64,000 bases of DNA from contig CANMQH010000010.1 of assembly GCA_947499935.1 (NCBI GenBank), positions 62,001-126,000 on the forward strand, written 5' to 3'. The notes under the pieces were generated by a model. It worked only from the letters and a program-made list of their open reading frames with translations. It was not told where the DNA came from and did not search any database. This stretch comes from an uncultured Algibacter sp. (GTDB lineage Bacteria > Bacteroidota > Bacteroidia > Flavobacteriales > Flavobacteriaceae). The position numbers were made by a program, and so were the translations under genes. Of the stretch, positions 55,108-63,591 are shown in pieces (position 1 is the stretch's first letter; every line of letters begins with the position of its first letter).

Positions 55108-57285
55108 TTAATTTATAATAATTTTCTTTGTTATTTTTTTGTCAAAGGTTATTACATACATCCCTTTAGGTAAATTTGAAACATCAATGATCTCGGCTTT
55201 ACCTTTGGTTATTGATTGTCCTGTAAAACTAAAAATCTCCCATTGTTTAAAATCGCCTTTTACATATAACTTGTCATGTGCAGGGTTAGGGTACAGTATT
55301 AATGACGATGCAGATGTTTTAATAACATCTTCAGAAGTACTTAGTGTAAAATTAAACGCGCTTGGATTTATATTTGAACCAGCTACAGGAAATGTTGAGC
55401 CATACTCAATGGCACCGGCATCTGGAAAAGCCCCAGTTGTATTAGTAGTAATACCAGTAATTTCTCTACCAGCATCAATAGCTGGGGAGTTTTGTTTTAA
55501 ACGATAATCTCTAGCATCTGCATCAACAAAAATTGAATTTTGATTACTAGCTAAACCGCTTCTATAATTATTTTGAAAATCGATTAAATTATGTAAATCG
55601 CCATTAGCTCCATTAGTATTATCTGTAGATTTACCATCTATTATGTTATTCCAAAAACGGACATTTTCCATATCTCCCAATCTATCTCTATTCCATATAC
55701 GCACACCCCAATCTACATTCCAAACCGTATTATTATAATAATAACAATCTGTTATTTTTGTTTGTCTTGGCCCTAGATATGCAAAAGTTCCATCGGGTAC
55801 AACATCAGTTATAAAATTATAAACTAAGTTATGGTGTACCGTATAATTATAACATCCTTCTAAATAAAAGGCTAATACAAATTGTTTTTGGCCATTTGTA
55901 AGTGTTGTACAATCATGAATTTTGTTATATGCTATTTCAGATCCTTGTAAGTTTATAGGAACTCCCCAATTACCACCATTGGTGCATTGTATAGAACCAG
56001 CATCTTGTCCCATTTTCATACAATCAAAAAGATCGTTGTGCGTGATCGTCATTTTATTATCAGTACGAATATGGAATCTCCCTGAAGATCCAAAAGTACT
56101 CTGGGTTACTATAGTATTAAACCCGTTATTTTGGACGCTTGAGGTAAATTGAGAAATCCAGCCTATATCTTCAATGTTACAATTTTCAACTTTGTTATTT
56201 GTCCCAGACTCAATGCTAAAACCATTTCCCCAACTATGTGCTACATAGCAATTTTTAAACTCATTATTACTACCTTTCACATAAATACCTCCTAAAGCTT
56301 GATAAGAAGCTCCGTAGCCCGACCTCATAAGAAATGGCCATAGATATTGTACAGAACCATTTAAAACTTTACAATTATTACTGTTTTTTAACTCTATAGA
56401 AGCTGCATGAATTTGTATACCGTCTAAAGTAACACCGCTTTTATTATTAATTCTAAATCCCCATTTTCTCTTTTTGACCTCAATATTCATATCATTAGGG
56501 TCTTTTCCTGTTGGAGGTTTGTAGTAAACAAGATTGTCTTTTTGAAACCACTCGTTTTCAATATCTAGTGCATTTAAATGAAAAATAAAGCCATGACCTT
56601 TACCATCATTATTTAGCATTTTTTCTGTATTGTCTATCCAACCTTTAGTTAAAGCATCTACGGTTAAATTTTTGCCTTGAGATGCCGTAATGGTACCCAT
56701 AGGGTTCCACCATTTTTTTCCATTGATACCTCTAAAAAAACCTCCAGCAAAAAAATTATCTGGAAAACTAGGCATATTATCAAATGTTACTTTTCTAGGC
56801 TTTTGTCCTAATACACCTTCAAAAACTCTGCAATCTTCATATCCAGAGTTAGTATTTAGAACATCCATCATATCTCCAGTTGTATTATTGGGCCAACGCG
56901 CCATTTGTTGATGCTTAAAATCAACGAAAAGCATGGTGAATTGAGTCTCTGCTCCTGTATAATTAGCTTGGTATATTCCATTTTGGTAAGTCGTCCAATT
57001 CGTTACTTTTACTGTTCCAGAAACAATAACTTTCTCGTTATTGTAATTCCTGAAGGTAACATTGTCCTTTTTTACTGTTATGGTTTCTCTATACACACCA
57101 CCAAATATGTGGCATACATCGCCAACAGCCATTTCGTCTGCTGCTTTTTGTATAGTTTTAAATGGTGCACTTATAGAACCGTTGTTAGAATCGTTTCCGT
57201 CTGTTGAAACATAATAATCTTTTGCGTTAAGGTTGTTAAAAACAAGGCTTAATACAAAAAATAATAGATAATGGGGTGTTTTCAT
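55108..57285 (-). CDS. T9SS-secreted right-handed beta-helix protein (polysaccharide-lyase-like)
   Basis: The 725-residue protein has a signal peptide (1-21, LNAKDYYVS). A DUF1565-like start (YYVSTDGNDSNNGSISAPFKTIQKA) leads into a parallel beta-helix with recurring short turns (NNEFKNCYVAHSWGNGFSI, YNKIHDCTT, YNYTVHHNLVYNF) over about 270-600. It ends in a T9SS type A sorting domain (LILYPNPAHDKLYVKGD). Secreted beta-helix proteins of this layout are often polysaccharide lyases or glycan hydrolases, but no catalytic Lys/Arg pair could be assigned. It is a single-gene unit with its own terminator, divergent from the Crp/Fnr gene. Function is inferred from fold only. Confidence 0.8.
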   Translation of the reverse strand: MKTPHYLLFFVLSLVFNNLNAKDYYVSTDGNDSNNGSISAPFKTIQKAADEMAVGDVCHIFGGVYRETITVKKDNVTFRNYNNEKVIVSGTVKVTNWTTYQNGIYQANYTGAETQFTMLFVDFKHQQMARWPNNTTGDMMDVLNTNSGYEDCRVFEGVLGQKPRKVTFDNMPSFPDNFFAGGFFRGINGKKWWNPMGTITASQGKNLTVDALTKGWIDNTEKMLNNDGKGHGFIFHLNALDIENEWFQKDNLVYYKPPTGKDPNDMNIEVKKRKWGFRINNKSGVTLDGIQIHAASIELKNSNNCKVLNGSVQYLWPFLMRSGYGASYQALGGIYVKGSNNEFKNCYVAHSWGNGFSIESGTNNKVENCNIEDIGWISQFTSSVQNNGFNTIVTQSTFGSSGRFHIRTDNKMTITHNDLFDCMKMGQDAGSIQCTNGGNWGVPINLQGSEIAYNKIHDCTTLTNGQKQFVLAFYLEGCYNYTVHHNLVYNFITDVVPDGTFAYLGPRQTKITDCYYYNNTVWNVDWGVRIWNRDRLGDMENVRFWNNIIDGKSTDNTNGANGDLHNLIDFQNNYRSGLASNQNSIFVDADARDYRLKQNSPAIDAGREITGITTNTTGAFPDAGAIEYGSTFPVAGSNINPSAFNFTLSTSEDVIKTSASSLILYPNPAHDKLYVKGDFKQWEIFSFTGQSITKGKAEIIDVSNLPKGMYVITFDKKITKKIIIN

Positions 57286-57677
57286 TGTGTTATAATTTTA
57301 TTTGATTTTATGAAAAAGTATCGAAATACAGTTGTTTAATTTTGCATAATTATGACTTTGATTAATCCTGAAATTCTTCAAAATTAAACAATGTAAGTAG
57401 GGTTTCATACAATTTACATTTCAAATTACCGTTATCTTTCTGGTTTAATCCAATTCTGATAGAATATTTGTAGCGAAAAGACCATTTGACTTCTAAAAAA
57501 AAACATTTATTACAGACTATCTCGTTGAAATGCAACGCTTTTATTAAAAACTGAAGCGTTTATAATGATTTAATCATGAGTTTTTAATAAAAAAACTGGT
57601 ATTAATTAATTTAAAAGATAGATTCAGTTTTTTGATTATTTAAATTTTAGCTTTATTTTGAAGAAAAAATTGTTGTT
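57286..57677. other. Divergent intergenic region
   Basis: This 392-bp AT-rich region carries the promoters of the beta-helix gene (minus) and the Crp/Fnr gene (plus). I see no gene, strong hairpin or LytTR-type repeat. Several A/T runs and a TTTATTTTG -7-like box just before the Crp/Fnr start are present. Confidence 0.4.
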
Positions 57678-58268
57678 ATGATTAAGCAATCTGAAAAAAT
57701 GCAATACGAGTTCGATAAACTCCTAGAGGACTTAAAAAACGAGAATGAGACTGCTTTTAATGAATTGCAAAGTATTTTTAAACAAGGGTCCTGTAAAAAA
57801 GGAGAGACGCTAATTCATATCCATAAACCTTGCACAGATTTGTATTGGATAACATCTGGAATCGTAAAACAATATCAGGATAAGGAAGATGGCACCCGAT
57901 ATACAAAATGGTTCGCTTTTGAGGGAGACCTATTAACCTCTCCTCATAGTTTTAAATTTAACGACCCCTCATCCGAGGGTGCGGATGCATTAGAAGATTG
58001 TGAATTTATGTTTATGTCACGAGCTGATGGTGATGCACTTTGCGAAAAATATAATTGTGTAAATACGTTCTTTAAGTTGTTGGCAGAACTCTATTTTATA
58101 GAATCCAATGCTCGCGTATTTTTTATGCAAGCTTATACTGCTAAAGAAAAATATGATCACATCATGAAGCATAATTCTCATATGTTACTTCGATTACCGC
58201 AAAAAGAAATTGCTTCATTTCTTGGTATAAGAAAAGAAACTTTAAGTCGTATTCGTAAATACACATAG
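57678..58268 (+). CDS. Crp/Fnr-family transcriptional regulator
   Basis: The 196-residue protein has a cyclic-nucleotide-binding-like sensor domain (about 30-145; KGETLIHIHKPCTDLYWITSGIVKQY) and a C-terminal winged HTH (about 170-196; LPQKEIASFLGIRKETLSRIRK). It is short for the family (usually 200-240 residues) and ends right after the recognition helix. The Fnr-type N-terminal iron-sulfur cysteine cluster is absent and no cAMP-contact set is obvious. It precedes the haem-copper oxidase operon by 390 bp on the same strand, so it may act on it, but this is only positional inference. Confidence 0.9.
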   Translation: MIKQSEKMQYEFDKLLEDLKNENETAFNELQSIFKQGSCKKGETLIHIHKPCTDLYWITSGIVKQYQDKEDGTRYTKWFAFEGDLLTSPHSFKFNDPSSEGADALEDCEFMFMSRADGDALCEKYNCVNTFFKLLAELYFIESNARVFFMQAYTAKEKYDHIMKHNSHMLLRLPQKEIASFLGIRKETLSRIRKYT

Positions 58269-58526
58269 GCTTTATTAGAAATAAATCAATGCGTTTAGAA
58301 CTAATTTTAATAAAATTTAGTTCAATGGCGTTATAGTTTGTATTTTCCTTCTTTAGTATTTCATAAAAGCTACATATAGTGGTATGATGTTGATTACTAC
58401 CATGATTCTATAATATCAATAATTGGTTAATCCATTAATTGACATTTATCAATTTTATTTTTGTTGTGTAATAGTAGGTTTGCTTAAAGGTTTTTTATCT
58501 TAAACTAATAAGCGAAAAATAATAAA
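58269..58526. other. Non-coding region upstream of the oxidase promoter
   Basis: No gene is visible. The oxidase promoter and operator occupy the downstream end (58527-58565), leaving about a 93-base leader before the start codon at 58659. Confidence 0.4.
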
Positions 58527-58565
58527 GGATATTTTTGTCCGAATTAAAAATAAATTATAGCTTTG
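58527..58565 (+). promoter_or_regulatory. Promoter and candidate Rrf2 operator of the oxidase operon
   Basis: A Bacteroidota-type promoter is visible: -33 TTTG at 58534-58537, a 20-bp spacer and -7 TAgcTTTG at 58558-58565. An inverted repeat GGATA-TTTT-TGTCC (58527-58540) overlaps the -33 box and is nearly the same as the one in front of the Rrf2 gene. Overlap with -33 suggests repression. Confidence 0.7.
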
Positions 58566-58658
58566 CAATATATTTAGTATGAGGGAAAATATCAGATTTT
58601 TAGATTATTAATAATATTTGCCTTAGTAATTAAAAGATATAAATATCCATTTAAAATA

Positions 58659-60425
58659 ATGAAACAACAACTAATATTACTTATTCAATCATCAGAAGTA
58701 ACGACCGAAAACTGGCTTACGAGTCCAGGCGTTTTAGGAACTATTTTTCTAATTTTTCTTATAATTTTTCTTGGTATTTTTATTTTTATAAAACGTCTTA
58801 ACTTGTATGTCGATTTATTAAAGAAGAATACTAAAGATTTAACCGAAGAAGCGTTTGAGCGACGATTAATTAACTTAGAAGAAGAAGATGTAGATGAGAT
58901 TTTAGAATTACGCCAAAAAGGTTTTAAAGAAAATCACAAGAAAAATAAAATTTCAATAACCGATAAGACATCAAAAAATAGTGGGTTTATAAAAAAAATT
59001 ATAAATCCAAAGAACCCTTTATTTGATGAAAAATCAAGGTCAACAGTTAAGATTGAAATATCTAAAGCGTTAAAAGAAATCGTTATTTGGTATTTAGGCG
59101 CTGCTGTTTTCTGGCTCATATTTGGGACATTAGTAGGGCAGTATGTAGGCATGAAATTCGTTTGGCCAGATATGGATAATACACCCTGGTTATCTTTTGG
59201 GAGATTAAGACCAGTGCATACTAATACTGTATTTTGGGGTTGGGGATCTATGGCCATGGTCGGTCTAGGACATTACGTAATATCAAGAACATCAAATTCA
59301 GAAATATATAGCTACACACGTTCTAAAATAGCATTTTGGTTGATGAATGCCGCTGTTTTTATTGGCAACCTATCCTTAATGGGAGGCATAAACAATGGAG
59401 GTGGTGAGTATAGAGAATATATTTGGCCAATAATGGCGCTTTTTGCAATTGGTTTAATTATCACCTTCTTTAATTTTTATAAAACGGTAGCAAAGCGTAA
59501 AATTTCAGAAATATACATCTCTAATTGGTTTATTCTAGCAGCATTAATTTGGACTACTGTTCTTACATTTATAGGCTATTTTCCAACCTATCAAGAAGGG
59601 TTAGGCGAAACCGTTATACAGGGATATTATATGCATCAAGGTGTAGGTATGTGGTTTATGACATTTACATTAGGTTTAGTCTACTATTTCTTACCGTCAT
59701 CACTTAATAAACCTATTTATTCTTATTCACTAGGTGTTTTGGCTTTTTGGACACAGATGTTATTTTACACATTAATAGGAACGCACCATTTTGTATTTAG
59801 CCCTTTACCTTGGTGGCTACAAACAGTTGCTATTGTTTTTAGCGCAGGTATGTTTATACCTGTATTTGCAGGAAGTACCAATTTTTACATGACTATGCGT
59901 GGGAGCTGGAATCATATATCTAAGAGTTATGTGTTGCCTTTCTTTTTAGTAGGTGTCGTCTTTTATTTTGTAGGCTCAGTACAAGGAAGCTTTCAAGCCT
60001 TTAGATTTACAAACTACTTGTGGCATTTTACAGATTTTAATGTGGCGCACTCTCACATGACCATGTATGGCATCATTACATTCTTAATGTGGGCGTGTAT
60101 TTATACTATTTTACCAAAAATCACAGGAAATGAACCTCCTCAACGGTTTGTAGGAGCACATTTCTGGCTAGCATTTATAGGGCTTTTTGCTTATATGATA
60201 TCGCTTATGGTAGGAGGTACATTAAAAGGCCTTAGCTGGATAGAAGGTAACCCTTTTATAGAATCAGTTATTTTAATGGAAAACTTTTGGGTTTGGCGCG
60301 CTGTTGGAGGTTCGTTAATGTTCATTTCTCATATTATTTTTGGATATAATTTTTATTTGATGATACGAAAAAAGAAAAATATTAAAATATCACGTAAACA
60401 AACTATTGAAACTCAAATAAATTAA
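58659..60425 (+). CDS. cbb3-like (C-family) haem-copper oxidase catalytic subunit, atypical
   Basis: The 588-residue protein has an N-terminal extension with one extra helix (about 25-46) and a charged linker to residue 130, then about 12 helices. Haem/copper ligands are in place: His187 (GRLRPVHTN), His326 (YYMHQGVG), His376-His377 (GTHH), and His464 and His466 (VAHSHMTMYG). The cross-link Tyr of cbb3 oxidases is present (Tyr370). The conserved active-site Glu of CcoN (STFEGP in canonical proteins) aligns with Gln442 (GSVQGS), and the usual GHVH reads AHSH. It may be an O2 reductase or an NO-reducing derivative. The operon continues with a dihaem CcoO-type subunit. Confidence 0.88.
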   Translation: MKQQLILLIQSSEVTTENWLTSPGVLGTIFLIFLIIFLGIFIFIKRLNLYVDLLKKNTKDLTEEAFERRLINLEEEDVDEILELRQKGFKENHKKNKISITDKTSKNSGFIKKIINPKNPLFDEKSRSTVKIEISKALKEIVIWYLGAAVFWLIFGTLVGQYVGMKFVWPDMDNTPWLSFGRLRPVHTNTVFWGWGSMAMVGLGHYVISRTSNSEIYSYTRSKIAFWLMNAAVFIGNLSLMGGINNGGGEYREYIWPIMALFAIGLIITFFNFYKTVAKRKISEIYISNWFILAALIWTTVLTFIGYFPTYQEGLGETVIQGYYMHQGVGMWFMTFTLGLVYYFLPSSLNKPIYSYSLGVLAFWTQMLFYTLIGTHHFVFSPLPWWLQTVAIVFSAGMFIPVFAGSTNFYMTMRGSWNHISKSYVLPFFLVGVVFYFVGSVQGSFQAFRFTNYLWHFTDFNVAHSHMTMYGIITFLMWACIYTILPKITGNEPPQRFVGAHFWLAFIGLFAYMISLMVGGTLKGLSWIEGNPFIESVILMENFWVWRAVGGSLMFISHIIFGYNFYLMIRKKKNIKISRKQTIETQIN

Positions 60426-60436
60426 CACAAAATATA

Positions 60437-61441
60437 ATGTTGAATTTACATAAAGACCATAAAAATTTAGTCTTGCTAGCCTTTAGTGTTTTTGTTATAC
60501 TAAGCATAGGCGTCGCTATTATACCAGCATATCAAATGGAGGAATATCAGCCTATTCCAGGCATGAAAGATTTGACTGCACAAGAAAGAAGAGGGTTATC
60601 CATTTATATATCTGAAGGTTGTGTCGGTTGTCACACACAACAGGTTAGAAATATTGAAATGGATAAAACTTGGGGAGACAGACCATCGTTGGCTTCAGAT
60701 TATTATTATAGTAAAAAACGAATGGATATTTGGAGGCAATCACCTTCTTTGTTAGGGAGCGAACGTACTGGGCCAGACCTTACAGACATCGGCAGTAGGC
60801 AACCTAGTAAAGATTGGCACCTTTTACATTTATACAACCCTAGATTAGTCGTAGAAGCTTCTGTAATGCCCCAATATACTTGGATGTTTCATAAAATAGA
60901 CACCTCTTATGTTGATATTGATGATGTTACATTACCACGTTCCATAACAAAAATGGAAGGTAGTGATGTTGTTATTGCGAGCCGAGATGCTTTAGATCTT
61001 GTTGCTTATTTAAAAAGTTTACAACAATTTTCTTTTGAAGATTACGAGCCACCAATGGACTTTATTCCAGCTTTGCCAAAAGACGAGGTAACTGCAACAG
61101 GTGGTGCTAAAAAAACTGTTGGAGCAGGTTTGTATCAAAAAAATTGTGCTGCTTGCCATCAAACAACTGGTCGTGGCGTAAAAGGCGCCTTTCCGCCACT
61201 TGCAGGAAGTCTTATTGTAAATAATAAGAATCCAGAAATGCTTGTCAAAATTATACTTATGGGGTACGATGCTAGGGCAGAATATGGTGTAATGCCAGCT
61301 TTAGGTGAAAATCTTAGCGACGAAGAAATAAAAGCCATTACAGACCACGAGCGTTCTAGTTGGGGTAATAATGCACCTCAAGTTCCATTGGAAACCATAA
61401 CTCGATTAAGAGACTCTCTTAAAAATTCTAACATAAAATAA
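60437..61441 (+). CDS. CcoO-type cytochrome c subunit fused to a second cytochrome c domain
   Basis: The 334-residue protein has an N-terminal anchor (about 10-30). The first haem c site is Cys62-Val-Gly-Cys65-His66 followed by TQQVRN, with Met144 in SVMPQYTW as sixth ligand; this is a classic CcoO/FixO domain. A second domain has Cys237-Ala-Ala-Cys240-His241 and likely ligand Met286 in GVMPAL, as in CcoP-type class I cytochromes. Usually CcoO has one haem and a separate CcoP has two; here one polypeptide carries two and no CcoP follows. It lies 11 bp after the catalytic subunit gene. It delivers electrons to the catalytic subunit. Confidence 0.93.
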   Translation: MLNLHKDHKNLVLLAFSVFVILSIGVAIIPAYQMEEYQPIPGMKDLTAQERRGLSIYISEGCVGCHTQQVRNIEMDKTWGDRPSLASDYYYSKKRMDIWRQSPSLLGSERTGPDLTDIGSRQPSKDWHLLHLYNPRLVVEASVMPQYTWMFHKIDTSYVDIDDVTLPRSITKMEGSDVVIASRDALDLVAYLKSLQQFSFEDYEPPMDFIPALPKDEVTATGGAKKTVGAGLYQKNCAACHQTTGRGVKGAFPPLAGSLIVNNKNPEMLVKIILMGYDARAEYGVMPALGENLSDEEIKAITDHERSSWGNNAPQVPLETITRLRDSLKNSNIK

Positions 61442-61447
61442 ACAAGT

Positions 61448-61678
61448 ATGGATTATTTAAAAAGTTTACAATGTAAAACACTTGCAAAAGGGAGAGAATT
61501 AGCATTTACACTCGCTAGAAAAACAATAGCAGCCATTCAAACAGATCCTCAAGTACGAAAAGAGTTAAGGCCTAAATATGCACAAGATACCACACAACTT
61601 ATTGCCTCAAGTCAAGTGGTAGCGATTGAATTTCAAACCATAGCAATGGCTAATAATTATTGGAGATATGAAAACTAA
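61448..61678 (+). CDS. Small uncharacterised protein of the oxidase operon
   Basis: This 76-residue, basic, predicted helical protein has no membrane segment and a single Cys9. I do not recognise the family. It begins 6 bp after the cytochrome gene and overlaps the next gene by 11 bp, so the reading frame is supported by operon packing. Possible roles are assembly or regulation of the oxidase; nothing in the sequence decides. Confidence 0.65.
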   Translation: MDYLKSLQCKTLAKGRELAFTLARKTIAAIQTDPQVRKELRPKYAQDTTQLIASSQVVAIEFQTIAMANNYWRYEN

Positions 61679-61940
61679 AATTATAACATTTTTGACACTT
61701 TTTATAAGTGCAATAGTAATGGCGTGTCCACTATGTGAGAAGAACCAGCCTAAAGGGTTTGAAAACATTACCCATGGACAAGGGCCAGAAGGTAATATAG
61801 ATTATGTGATTATGTATAGCGCTATACTCATTGTGGGATATACCTTAATAATGAGCTTAAAGTACCTTATTAAACCAAAAGAAAGAGAGTCAAGCCACAT
61901 AAAGAATTTAGTTTTAAATGAAAATAACACATTAAACTAA
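61668..61940 (+). CDS. Small membrane protein with a CPLC motif
   Basis: The 90-residue protein has an N-terminal hydrophobic signal or anchor ending at Cys20-Pro-Leu-Cys23, a short polar stretch (GFENITHGQGPEG) and one transmembrane helix (about 48-68), then a polar tail. The paired cysteines after the first helix could bind metal or form a disulfide, as in copper or haem delivery factors (inference). It overlaps the upstream gene by 11 bp and the downstream start by one base, so it is co-translated with the oxidase genes. The family is not recognised. Confidence 0.7.
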   Translation: MKTKIITFLTLFISAIVMACPLCEKNQPKGFENITHGQGPEGNIDYVIMYSAILIVGYTLIMSLKYLIKPKERESSHIKNLVLNENNTLN

Positions 61941-62362
61941 TGGAAAATAAGAGAGAAGTAACTGTTTTTTTAGATGATGATAAAATCCCTTTTGGAGTGT
62001 TTGAACCACCGGCTAAAATTGTACTAGATACCACTAAAATTCCTGATGGAAAACACGAACTTAAAATTAAAGCCATATCTTCAATGGGTATTGAAGGCGT
62101 TCGTGTTATTCCTTTTGAAGTACGTAACGGACCTGAGATTTCTGTAGTGGGATTGAAAGAAAATGAAATTATTGAATCGAATACAGCAATTGTTGTGAAC
62201 GCTTATGGAAGTGAAACCACAGAATCATTTATTATAAAAGGATCTGAAACACCTAAAGCAGTTCCTTCTTGGGTGTGGGCGTGTATTATAATGTTTGTAG
62301 CCTTTGCTATTTTCTATTTTATTACGCATTGGAATATGGATACCTATAAATCATTTTTTTAA
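61940..62362 (+). CDS. Tail-anchored Ig-like protein of the oxidase operon
   Basis: The 140-residue protein has a predicted beta-sandwich (about 5-105; DGKHELKIKAISSMGIEGVRVIPFEVRNG, an Ig/Fn3-like pattern) followed by a single C-terminal helix (about 113-133, SWVWACIIMFVAFAIFYFI). It has no Cys or haem motif in the soluble part. Start and stop are tightly packed with the neighbouring genes. It may be a non-catalytic subunit or assembly factor. No known subunit family was recognised. Confidence 0.7.
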   Translation: MENKREVTVFLDDDKIPFGVFEPPAKIVLDTTKIPDGKHELKIKAISSMGIEGVRVIPFEVRNGPEISVVGLKENEIIESNTAIVVNAYGSETTESFIIKGSETPKAVPSWVWACIIMFVAFAIFYFITHWNMDTYKSFF

Positions 62363-62371
62363 ATTACTAAG

Positions 62372-62638
62372 ATGAAAATATCAATCTGGGATATCAAAGC
62401 AAGTAGTGAAGATGGGATGATTATGCATTTTGATATTATTGTACCTATAAACATTACAAACGAAAAAGTGGTTAGCACCTATGCGAATGACTATTTAAAA
62501 AAAAACTTTTTTAGTACAAGTCAATTGACGTCAAGTAAATGTTCTTTTTGTCAGATAGAAAGTCGTTCGCCTCATATTATAGGACAGATACATAATACGG
62601 GGTATGGTGTTGATGAGGTTAAAAATTACAATACATAA
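62372..62638 (+). CDS. DUF2024-family protein
   Basis: The 88-residue protein fits DUF2024: it begins MKISIWDIKASSEDGMIMHFDIIVP and carries the Cys-x-x-Cys/Glu-x-like segment KCSFCQIES. It is soluble. The function of the family is unknown. It is the last gene before the Rrf2 promoter, 9 bp after the Ig-like gene, and is probably in the same transcript as the oxidase. Confidence 0.85.
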   Translation: MKISIWDIKASSEDGMIMHFDIIVPINITNEKVVSTYANDYLKKNFFSTSQLTSSKCSFCQIESRSPHIIGQIHNTGYGVDEVKNYNT

Positions 62639-62663
62639 AAAAATATTTTATTAATTTAATAAA

Positions 62664-62702
62664 GGATAGATTTGTCCGTTATTAAATTTAAGTTTATATT
62701 TG
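62664..62702 (+). promoter_or_regulatory. Promoter and candidate autoregulatory operator of the Rrf2 gene
   Basis: -33 TTTG (62671-62674), a 20-bp spacer and -7 TAtaTTTG (62695-62702) precede the gene by about 20 bp. The inverted repeat GGATA-GATT-TGTCC (62664-62677) overlaps the -33 box at the same register as in front of the oxidase gene. Confidence 0.72.
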
Positions 62703-62722
62703 TACTTAAATAGAGGATAAAT

Positions 62723-63157
62723 ATGTTTTCAAAAACTTGTGAATATGGTATTAAAGCAACCTTATCTATTGCGCAGAAATCGCAATGGGGAGAACGTATA
62801 GGGTTAACAGATATTGCTACAGCAATAGATTCGCCTACAGCTTTTACCGCTAAGATTTTGCAAACATTAGTGAAAGCAAATATAATTAATTCTGTAAAAG
62901 GACCTAAAGGTGGTTTTGAAATAGATAAAGAAAAATTACATCAAATAAATTTAAAACAAATTGTTAAAGCTATAGATGGCGATAAACTTTTTATAGGTTG
63001 TGCTTTAGGCTTAAAAGAATGTAATGAAAAAAAACCATGCCCAATGCATAATGAGTTTGTAAGTATTAGAGATCAAATTAACGTAACTTTGGAAGCATCT
63101 AACCTTTTAGATACAGCACTCAACCTTAATTTAGGATTGACTGTATTAAAACGTTAA
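62723..63157 (+). CDS. Rrf2-family iron-sulfur transcriptional regulator (NsrR/IscR-like)
   Basis: The 144-residue protein has an N-terminal winged HTH (about 1-65; CEYGIKATLSIAQ, LTDIATAIDSPTAFTAKILQTL, VKGPKGGFEI) and the three cysteines that bind an Fe-S cluster: Cys93, Cys100 and Cys106. The spacing is close to NsrR. Known for NsrR: NO destroys the cluster and derepresses NO-detoxification genes. The neighbouring truncated haemoglobin and oxidase fit an NO-related role (inference), although IscR-like or RsrR-like functions remain possible. Its own promoter carries the same inverted repeat as the oxidase promoter. Confidence 0.93.
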   Translation: MFSKTCEYGIKATLSIAQKSQWGERIGLTDIATAIDSPTAFTAKILQTLVKANIINSVKGPKGGFEIDKEKLHQINLKQIVKAIDGDKLFIGCALGLKECNEKKPCPMHNEFVSIRDQINVTLEASNLLDTALNLNLGLTVLKR

Positions 63158-63171
63158 AAAAAAAATTAAAA

Positions 63172-63200
63172 TAATAAAGGATAAAAAGGTATTTTAATCT
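63172..63200 (+). promoter_or_regulatory. Degenerate copy of the GGATA half-site before the haemoglobin gene
   Basis: AATAATAAAGGATA (through 63183) matches the sequence leading into the oxidase operator. The second half (TGTCC) is not conserved, and no clear -7 box follows. This may be a weak or single-half site, or the gene may be read through from the Rrf2 promoter. Confidence 0.35.
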
Positions 63201-63215
63201 TAAATAAAATATGTT

Positions 63216-63581
63216 ATGACAGACATTGAAAATAGGGTAGATATAGAATTAATGGTAGATACATTTTATGATTCAGTTAGAAGTGATGATATTTTAGGGC
63301 CTATTTTTAATGGTGTTATAGGAGATAATTGGGACAAACACCTAGATACTATGTATCGGTTTTGGCAAACAGTGCTTTTGCATCAATTTGCTTATAAAGG
63401 ATCACCTTTTACACCGCATAGAAAGCTACCTATAGACCAAAATCATTTTGATAGATGGCTCTCAATATTTAATGCCTCAATGGATGTTAATTTTAAAGGT
63501 AAAATAGCAGAAGAAGGTAAGTGGAGAGCGAGTAAAATGGCTCAAATGTTTATGATAAAACTAAATACAAACAGTTATTAA
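63216..63581 (+). CDS. Group III truncated haemoglobin
   Basis: The 121-residue globin has the B-helix pair Phe17-Tyr18 (VDTFYDSVRSDDILGPIF), the TMYRFWQTVLL segment and proximal His77 in LPIDQNHFDRWL. Length and motifs fit the group III (trHbP) family, which in several bacteria is linked to NO metabolism. It lies 58 bp after the Rrf2 gene and 10 bp before the cupin gene. An NO-dioxygenase or NO-binding role alongside the Rrf2 regulator is inferred from context. Confidence 0.93.
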   Translation: MTDIENRVDIELMVDTFYDSVRSDDILGPIFNGVIGDNWDKHLDTMYRFWQTVLLHQFAYKGSPFTPHRKLPIDQNHFDRWLSIFNASMDVNFKGKIAEEGKWRASKMAQMFMIKLNTNSY

Positions 63582-63591
63582 TATAAAAATT

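Noticed and set aside
57678..58268. Oxygen-sensing Fnr identity for the Crp/Fnr protein
   Set aside because: The N-terminal cysteine cluster of Fnr is absent; the scattered cysteines do not have cluster spacing.
58659..61441. Calling the oxidase genes a classical cNOR (NorB/NorC)
   Set aside because: The CuB His326 is not followed by the NorB Glu at +4, the cbb3 cross-link Tyr370 is present, and the second subunit is a clear CcoO domain. NO reduction is kept only as a hypothesis.
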